Origin: Actinomycetes bacterium
GTDB lineage: Bacteria; Actinomycetota; Actinomycetes; Mycobacteriales; Mycobacteriaceae
Reading direction: 5' to 3'
NCBI GenBank assembly: GCA_022600695.1
Contig: JAHZJY010000250.1
Span: 1-7,046 of the forward strand
Length of the DNA stretch: 7,046 bases
The translations under genes were made by a program, and so were the position numbers. Below are positions 1 to 7,046 of this stretch, in pieces (position 1 is the first letter of the stretch; every line of letters starts with the position of its first letter). The notes under the pieces are model-generated. The model did not search any database and was not told the origin of the DNA. It saw only the letters and a program-made list of their open reading frames with translations.

Positions 1-1
1 A

Positions 2-142
2 CTCGACGAGCGGCTCAACGACATCCCCGAGCGGGGCCCGCGCCGGATCTCGGCGCCGGATTCGCCGACCACGGTCTTGGTGATCCCGACCGATGAGGAG
101 TTGGCGATAGCCCGCGCTTGTATGACGGTGCGGACCGGCTAA
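2..142 (+). CDS. ackA: Acetate kinase, C-terminal fragment (5' end outside window)
   Basis: Only the last 46 codons are in the window, read from base 2 and ending in TAA at 140-142. Acetate kinase interconverts acetate + ATP and acetyl phosphate + ADP in the cytoplasm, paired with phosphotransacetylase (pta). The identification rests on the family's conserved C-terminal strand-helix: the fragment has [20 protein letters not shown] followed by LAIARA, which matches the 'IST-D-(x)n-VxVxVIPTNEELAIAR' ending I know from bacterial and archaeal AckA. Context supports it: in M. tuberculosis ackA is the direct convergent neighbour of pknG, and pknG lies downstream here. The tail after LAIARA is short (CMTVRTG). 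The active-site residues are outside the window, so integrity of the enzyme cannot be judged. I see no clear rho-independent terminator after the stop. Confidence 0.82.
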   Translation, partial: LDERLNDIPERGPRRISAPDSPTTVLVIPTDEELAIARACMTVRTG

Positions 143-368
143 CTTCGAGCCCGTGCCGCTAGCTTCGGGTGCGCTGGACCGTAGACGCCGCAGAGCGTTG
201 GCACTGTCGGCCCGATCACCGCAGGCCTGGCGAAGCCGTTGTTCGCTCCAGCGTTATCGGAGCGCACCACCAGGAACGATCCGGCACCGGGAACGGCGCG
301 GGTTCGCGACCGGAAACCTGACACCGCAAAGCCGACATCGGCAACGATGAGATGTCGACCAGCCTTGA
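143..368. other. Intergenic region between ackA and the ZIP gene, no gene seen
   Basis: This stretch has no convincing reading frame. The open frames on either strand lack ribosome binding sites and recognisable protein motifs, and the longest minus-strand one would begin inside the operator at 369-383. There is no U-rich hairpin to terminate ackA. The only structure I noted is an inverted repeat CGACATC (333-339) / GATGTCG (351-357) with an 11-nt loop, about 12 bases before the Zur-like box. Its role is unknown. Confidence 0.6.
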
Positions 369-383
369 TGAGAACCGTTTTCA
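369..383 (+). promoter_or_regulatory. Candidate Zur (Fur-family) operator
   Basis: The 15-mer TGAGAACCGTTTTCA is a 7-1-7 inverted repeat: TGAGAAC is the reverse complement of GTTTTCA except for one base (G for A at 372). This is the shape and almost the sequence of actinobacterial Zur boxes (TGAAAAYnRTTTTCA type), which zinc-loaded Zur binds to repress zinc-uptake genes. It sits 18 bp before a ZIP metal-transporter start codon and directly abuts the -10-like elements, where a bound repressor would block RNA polymerase. The site is seen in the sequence; the assignment to Zur rather than another Fur-family regulator is inferred from the downstream gene. Confidence 0.68.
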
Positions 384-384
384 A

Positions 385-395
385 TAAGATACGCT
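385..395 (+). promoter_or_regulatory. Candidate -10 region(s) for a leaderless ZIP transcript
   Basis: Two overlapping TANNNT hexamers are present: TAAGAT (385-390) and TACGCT (390-395). The second would place transcription start about 7 nt downstream, on the G of the GTG start codon at 402. The first would give a leader of only about 4-6 nt. Either way there is no room for, and no trace of, a Shine-Dalgarno sequence, so translation would be leaderless, which is common in mycobacteria. A weak -35-like TTGATG at 365-370 overlaps the operator, with 14 or 19 bp spacing to the two hexamers. Confidence 0.5.
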
Positions 396-401
396 CTAGT
401 C

Positions 402-1226
402 GTGTACGAGCTCCTCGGACTGAAGTTGCTTGCGGTCGTCTTGATCTTCGGGGCAGGCCTGCTCGGGGGGCTGATCCCCTGGCGCGTGGCCCGCACTCCG
501 AGAAGCGATGTCTACCTAGGTTGGGGCAACGCGTTCTCCGGGGGAGTGCTCCTTGCCGCTGGGCTCATCCACCTGTTGGGCGACGCCGTAGACGGATTCG
601 CAGACTTGTGGCCCACGGTCGACTACCCATGGGCTTTCACGACCGCCGCCGTTGCCTTCCTCATCATCTTGGGTATCGAGCGGGTGGTGCCGAGCGTGTC
701 TCGGGTTCCCGCAGGCTCAGCGGCATTGGGTAGTGATCCGGAGTCGGACTCGATCGTTCAGGCGGCTCAGGAAACCAAACGGTATCCGTACTTGCTCCTC
801 GTGACCCTGTCAATTCATTCCATCATCGCTGGCATGGCGTTAGGTGCTCAGTCGACCTTTGCGGGCCTCCTGGTGATACTCATGGCAGTCGCAGCCCACA
901 AGTCCGCGGCCGGGTTCGCGCTAGGCGTAAGTTTGCATCGCGTCGGCACCGACCCCTCCCGCGCGCGGGCCATCGTTGCTGGATTCTCCCTCATGACTCC
1001 ACTGGGCATCGTGCTCGGAACCGGCATTTCGGCGCTGCTGGATTCCACCGGTGAGCAAATGTTCGAAGCACTCTTCGATGCGATCGCCGCCGGAACCTTC
1101 CTCTACATCGCCAGCATGGACATCATTCGGGAAGAGTTCATTCCTGCCCGAGATGACAGGCGCATCAGGTGGGTGTGGGCCGCCGCCGGTCTCACGCTCA
1201 TGGCCGTCGTCGCCGTCTGGGTGTGA
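402..1226 (+). CDS. ZIP-family divalent metal (probably zinc) transporter
   Basis: The 274-residue product is an inner-membrane permease of the ZIP (SLC39) family, which moves Zn2+ and sometimes Fe2+ or Mn2+ into the cytoplasm. Hydrophobic segments lie at about residues 5-25, 42-60, 78-96, 130-148, 152-180, 191-211, 222-240 and 255-273, giving the usual eight. Family signatures include the TM2 run GNAFSGGVLLAAGLIHLLGD (42-61), the TM4 HSIIAG motif (H139, S140, G144), the TM5 HKSAAGFALG motif (H166, K167), the TM6 TPLG (199-202) and the TM7 AGTFLYIASMDIIREEF. The HK pair in TM5, in place of the HE common in bacterial ZupT/ZIPB proteins, is typical of the plant/animal-like ZIP subfamilies I/II. 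The TM3-TM4 loop has no histidine cluster, only a short acidic DPESD (112-116). The GTG start is chosen because the first transmembrane helix begins at once and the promoter fits a leaderless start. No partner gene is nearby. Metal specificity is inferred from the operator, not shown. Confidence 0.9.
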   Translation: MYELLGLKLLAVVLIFGAGLLGGLIPWRVARTPRSDVYLGWGNAFSGGVLLAAGLIHLLGDAVDGFADLWPTVDYPWAFTTAAVAFLIILGIERVVPSVSRVPAGSAALGSDPESDSIVQAAQETKRYPYLLLVTLSIHSIIAGMALGAQSTFAGLLVILMAVAAHKSAAGFALGVSLHRVGTDPSRARAIVAGFSLMTPLGIVLGTGISALLDSTGEQMFEALFDAIAAGTFLYIASMDIIREEFIPARDDRRIRWVWAAAGLTLMAVVAVWV

Positions 1227-1352
1227 GGGTCGGGTCAACACATCTCGCACGTCCGTTCGCTGTGGCAGTTTTCGATCACTGATAGGCGAGTAGCGGGTTC
1301 GTGGTCAACAGGGCGCGTCAGCTCGTCGCCGATGGTCCTACAAACTTTCCGG

Positions 1353-1390
1353 CTGAAATGTCCCAGAGGAACTGAAATGTCCTAGAGAAA
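1353..1390. repeat. Two tandem copies of a 19-bp repeat, possible IS-end relic
   Basis: Copy 1 (1353-1371) is CTGAAATGTCCCAGAGGAA and copy 2 (1372-1390) is CTGAAATGTCCTAGAGAAA, head to tail with two mismatches. Read on the other strand the core is GGACATTTCAG. Repeated short motifs at a terminus are a habit of IS21-type elements (multiple transposase-binding sites), and ends with a GGACATTTCA-like core are familiar from actinobacterial IS elements. No transposase gene or matching opposite end is in the window, so the IS interpretation is a guess. Tandem regulator-binding sites upstream of hmp are an alternative, though they lie over 300 bp from its start. Confidence 0.45.
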
Positions 1391-1494
1391 ACAGCGGGCC
1401 TCTTTCGACGGACAGTTGCCCCCGGGGAGATGCTCGCCGAAAAGCCCTGGCCGCCCAGACTCGGTGGCGCCGCGTTACCTGACCGCTGTCAACC

Positions 1495-1553
1495 GGGCGC
1501 ACAGGCACTCTCGTGCTCGCGGACCCCAGTCGCGCCCATTGCCTGCGGTCCGC
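1495..1553. other. Interleaved inverted repeats (alternative hairpins)
   Basis: GGGCGC (1495-1500) can pair with GCGCCC (1532-1537), and GCGGACC (1519-1525) can pair perfectly with GGTCCGC (1547-1553). The two pairings overlap in order, so they could form a pseudoknot or be mutually exclusive. A smaller hairpin GCAC-TCTC-GTGC lies inside the first loop. In GC-rich DNA such pairings arise by chance, and I cannot tie them to a known RNA family. Confidence 0.25.
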
Positions 1554-1636
1554 CCCAAGACACGCTCGTTCAGCGGGTGCCACCACTGCGGGTGACTGTC
1601 GTAGTGATTCCGCCGATCCGTCCACCTGGGCGGGTC

Positions 1637-1642
1637 TAGGGT
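1637..1642 (+). promoter_or_regulatory. Possible -10 element for hmp
   Basis: TAGGGT fits the mycobacterial TANNNT -10 pattern and would give a leader of roughly 48 nt before the hmp start. No good -35 hexamer is visible at the usual distance, and I see no recognisable NsrR-type palindrome, so regulation of hmp cannot be read from the sequence. Confidence 0.25.
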
Positions 1643-1687
1643 GAAGTCGCCGACCGCGGGCCGGCCAACGTCAACGACGACGTCCCG

Positions 1688-1692
1688 AGGAG
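1688..1692 (+). promoter_or_regulatory. Shine-Dalgarno of hmp
   Basis: AGGAG lies 4 nt before the ATG at 1697. It fixes that ATG as the start, in agreement with the MLSPESTATVKAT N-terminus typical of flavohemoglobins. Confidence 0.75.
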
Positions 1693-1696
1693 TCAG

Positions 1697-2920
1697 ATGC
1701 TGTCCCCAGAGTCAACGGCAACCGTCAAGGCCACCGCGGGTGTGGTCGCCGAGCATGCCGTCGAGATCACCGAGCGCTTCTACCCGCACATGTTCGCCGC
1801 GCACCCGGAGTTGCTGCGGGTGTTCAACAAGGCCAACCAGGCGATCGGTGAACAGCCGCGTGCGCTGGCCGCGAGCGTCGTCGCGTACGCCGTGCACCTG
1901 ATCGACCCGGACGCGCCCGACTTCGGTCCGGTGATGCGAAGGATCGCGAACAAACACGTGTCGTTGGGGATCAAGTCCTACGAGTATCCGATCGTCGGGC
2001 ATCACCTCATGTGGGCGATCGGTGACGTGCTGGGCGACGCGGTGACTCCTGAGATCGCCGCCGCCTGGGACGAGGTCTACTGGTTGTTCGCCTGCCAGCT
2101 CGTCGCTGAGGAAGCCGGTCTCTACGCCCTCGGGGGCACCGACCCGGAACACCCGTGGCGCGAGTATCGGGTCGTGGAACGGATCGACGAGGGCCCGGAG
2201 ATCTTCTCGCTCATCCTCGCCCCGGTCGATGGGGAGATCCCTGAGCACCAGACCGGTCAGTACATTGCGATCGCCGTCGACCTGCCCGGTGGCGAGCGGC
2301 AGATCCGGCAGTACACCATCTCCTCGGGCCCGCGCGGCGATTCCGTGCGAGTGACCGTCAAGCGTGCCCGCGGCACGGCTGGCAATCCGGATGGCCAGGT
2401 CTCGAACTGGTTGGGCGACAACGCGAAACCCGGAACGACGCTGGAGGTCTCGCAGCCCTGCGGTGACCTGGTGCTCGAGGATTCCGACGGTCCGCTGGTG
2501 CTCGTCTCGGCGGGTATCGGGATCACCCCGATCGCGGCCGTGGTCGAGGATCTGTCCCGCCGGCAACCCGACCGGCAGGTCCGGATCTTCCACGCCGACA
2601 TCTCGCACACCAGCCACGCCCTCTATGACCACCTGCGTCGCCAGGTGCTGTCCATGGGCGATGCGAAGGCGCAGAACTGGTACGAGGAGGATGCCGAGTC
2701 CGCGCCCACTCTGTATCCGGCACTGCCGGGATTCATGGACCTCTCGGATGTCGAGATTCCCTCTGATGCAACGGTCTTCATGTGCGGTCCGCTGCCGTTC
2801 ATGCGGGCGATCCGCCGGACACTGCTGGACAAGGGCATCCGCGCCGAGCGGATTCACTACGAGGTCTTCGGCCCCGACCTGTGGGCGCAGAACCCCGACA
2901 GCGAGGAGAGTATCGCCTAG
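1697..2920 (+). CDS. hmp: Flavohemoglobin, nitric oxide dioxygenase (type I)
   Basis: The 407-residue cytoplasmic enzyme oxidises NO to nitrate using O2 and NAD(P)H. Domains in order: a globin domain (about 1-147), an FAD-binding reductase barrel (about 153-260) and an NAD(P)H-binding domain (about 265-393). Globin residues match the catalytic type: Tyr29 (B10), Phe43 (CD1), Gln53 (E7), proximal His87 (F8, in ANKHVSLGI), and Tyr97 and Glu139, which align with the E. coli Hmp proximal-pocket Tyr95 and Glu135. The FAD motif is RQYTIS (204-209), the nucleotide motif GIGITP (273-278), and the C-terminal motifs are CGP (363-365) and YEVFGP (388-393). The residues therefore fit type I, not the divergent type II flavohemoglobins also found in mycobacteria. 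A tail of 14 residues follows FGP. The gene stands alone behind its own ribosome binding site and converges on pknG with 18 bp between the stop codons. No frameshift or missing key residue is seen. Confidence 0.95.
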   Translation: MLSPESTATVKATAGVVAEHAVEITERFYPHMFAAHPELLRVFNKANQAIGEQPRALAASVVAYAVHLIDPDAPDFGPVMRRIANKHVSLGIKSYEYPIVGHHLMWAIGDVLGDAVTPEIAAAWDEVYWLFACQLVAEEAGLYALGGTDPEHPWREYRVVERIDEGPEIFSLILAPVDGEIPEHQTGQYIAIAVDLPGGERQIRQYTISSGPRGDSVRVTVKRARGTAGNPDGQVSNWLGDNAKPGTTLEVSQPCGDLVLEDSDGPLVLVSAGIGITPIAAVVEDLSRRQPDRQVRIFHADISHTSHALYDHLRRQVLSMGDAKAQNWYEEDAESAPTLYPALPGFMDLSDVEIPSDATVFMCGPLPFMRAIRRTLLDKGIRAERIHYEVFGPDLWAQNPDSEESIA

Positions 2921-2938
2921 CCGACATCGCTGCCTGGG

Positions 2939-6185
<3,247 letters not shown>

Positions 6186-6186
<1 letters not shown>

Positions 6187-7046
6187 CACCGGTACTCGCT
6201 CATTCTGGGCCAGATTCCCAGCGCCACCGCCAGTGCCGCCCCCACCGACAGCATCGCCCCGCCCACGGTCGTCCCGGAAAGCACCCGCCGTGCCGACAGG
6301 ATGTCCTGACGAAGTTGTTTACGGCTCTCCAGGATGCCCTGATTCAGCGCATCGTTGAGCTTGTCGAAGGCGGGGGTGGAGTCGTCCTCGCCGGACCCCA
6401 GGGCCACCTGGGTGGCGGCCTGGTAGTTGCCCACCGTGATGTAGGCGTTGATCCGCTGGTCGGCCAACCGCCATTTCTCCAGCAGCTGATCCGCCTGGGC
6501 CAGTCCACTCTTGTCCACCGAGTCCTCCCGGGCCAGGTACTCGCCTAGTTGCTGGCGCATGGTGTCGACACGCTGATAGTACGAGCGCTTGCGGACGTCC
6601 TCGTCGCCGCGGCGGATCAGCGACAGTGTCTCGTCGGCGCGGGCCTGCTGCGCGGTGATCGCGAGGTTTGTCACCAGACGCAGCGAATCGGCCGCGGTGT
6701 TCTTGGCGGTACGACTGCCGGCGGTGGAGACGACCAGTGCGCTGCCGACCCAGACGATCATGACGGCGATCGCCAGCCCTCCGGCGACGAGACCGATATT
6801 CACCCGCCGCCTGGTCCGTCGGGCCAGCCAGCGGTGGGCGAACACCCCGAAACCGAGCGTGGCGGCGACCACGATGATGACCGGGGCCGGGATCTCGGCC
6901 GACGCGGTCGTCTCGGCATCGACCCGGGCGGATGTCGTCTCGTACAGGCGCTGCGCGTCCGGCAGGATCTTGTCCTGCATCAGCGCCGACGCCTCCGACA
7001 GATAGGACGAGCCGACCGGGTTGCCGACCCGATTGTTCGTCCGGGC
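6186..7046 (-). CDS. glnX: GlnX, membrane transducer of the GlnH-PknG pathway (N-terminal part outside window)
   Basis: The last 286 residues are present and the frame stays open to the right edge; the M. tuberculosis homologue Rv0412c is about 440 residues. The visible part begins ARTNNRVGNPVGSSYLSEAS, the end of the first extracytoplasmic segment, so a start at the internal ATG (6980) is not credible. Three membrane helices follow at fragment residues about 53-70, 84-108 and 257-278. A very basic loop AHRWLARRTRRRVN (70-83) between the first two should face the cytoplasm. The segment 109-256 is a charged, mostly helical extracytoplasmic domain that presumably meets GlnH. The protein ends in a short tail IWPRMSEYR on the cytoplasmic side. 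GlnX has no kinase or other catalytic motif; it is taken to relay GlnH ligand binding to PknG. As first gene of the visible operon its promoter lies outside the window. Confidence 0.9.

Larger units (their letters stand above)
1227..1696. other. 470-bp intergenic region between ZIP and hmp, no intact gene
   Basis: I find no protein I recognise here. Reading frames of 69-95 codons exist on both strands but have no ribosome binding site, no motif and no neighbour logic. The region holds a 19-bp tandem repeat (1353-1390), a pair of interleaved GC-rich inverted repeats (1495-1553), and near its right end the probable promoter and ribosome binding site of hmp. No U-tract terminator follows the ZIP stop codon. 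Its length and the repeat suggest a recombination scar, perhaps left by an insertion sequence. Confidence 0.6.

Noticed and set aside
139..384. An 81-codon minus-strand frame opposite the ackA-ZIP gap
   Set aside because: It would start at a TTG inside the Zur-like operator, has no ribosome binding site and shows no domain or motif; chance openness in GC-rich DNA explains it.
1249..1290. Possible terminator after the ZIP gene
   Set aside because: The best pairing (CAGT...ACTG near 1266-1280) is four base pairs with no U-tract, too weak to call.
1338..1625. A 95-codon minus-strand frame between ZIP and hmp, considered as a transposase remnant
   Set aside because: The translation is rich in Arg, Ala and Ser with no DDE or helix-turn-helix motif, and it runs through the 19-bp repeat; nothing ties it to a transposase.
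1712..2857. A 381-codon open frame antisense to hmp
   Set aside because: It is a shadow of the hmp codon pattern; the plus-strand protein has every flavohemoglobin motif and a good ribosome binding site.

Overview
The window looks like chromosomal DNA from a high-GC actinobacterium of the order Mycobacteriales, most likely a Mycobacterium/Mycolicibacterium or close relative. The main reason is the minus-strand block glnX-glnH-pknG, whose proteins resemble, as I remember them, M. tuberculosis Rv0412c-Rv0411c-Rv0410c over their whole visible length. A second reason is the C-terminal tail of acetate kinase (ackA) at the left edge. In M. tuberculosis ackA (Rv0409) lies directly convergent with pknG (Rv0410c), so both ends of a conserved neighbourhood are present here.

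Layout. Positions 2-142 (+) hold the last 46 codons of ackA. Positions 143-401 are non-coding and end in a Zur/Fur-type 7-1-7 inverted repeat (369-383) followed at once by -10-like elements. Positions 402-1226 (+) encode a ZIP-family metal transporter that starts with GTG, has no ribosome binding site and is probably leaderless. Positions 1227-1696 carry no gene I can recognise. They include a 19-bp sequence repeated in tandem (1353-1390), possibly a relic of an insertion-sequence end, and some hairpin potential. Positions 1697-2920 (+) encode a canonical type I flavohemoglobin (hmp, nitric oxide dioxygenase). It ends 18 bp from the stop codon of the convergent pknG. The rest is minus strand: glnX (6186 to beyond the right edge), glnH (5200-6186) and pknG (2939-5200). 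These three genes are joined by two identical TGATG stop/start overlaps.

How the genes work together. GlnH (amino-acid-binding lipoprotein), GlnX (membrane protein) and PknG (soluble kinase with rubredoxin and TPR domains) form the known pathway that senses extracytoplasmic Asp/Glu and phosphorylates the FHA protein GarA/OdhI, thereby controlling 2-oxoglutarate dehydrogenase and glutamate metabolism. Acetate kinase belongs to nearby central carbon metabolism. The ZIP transporter and the flavohemoglobin look like a cargo segment of about 2.8 kb between ackA and pknG. Their predicted roles (zinc supply under Zur control, nitric oxide detoxification) are stress functions unrelated to the flanking pathway.

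No wholly new system is evident. The points most worth checking are the split of the ackA/pknG junction, the Zur-box/leaderless promoter of a ZIP gene with a 'eukaryote-like' HK motif, and the repeat between the two cargo genes.
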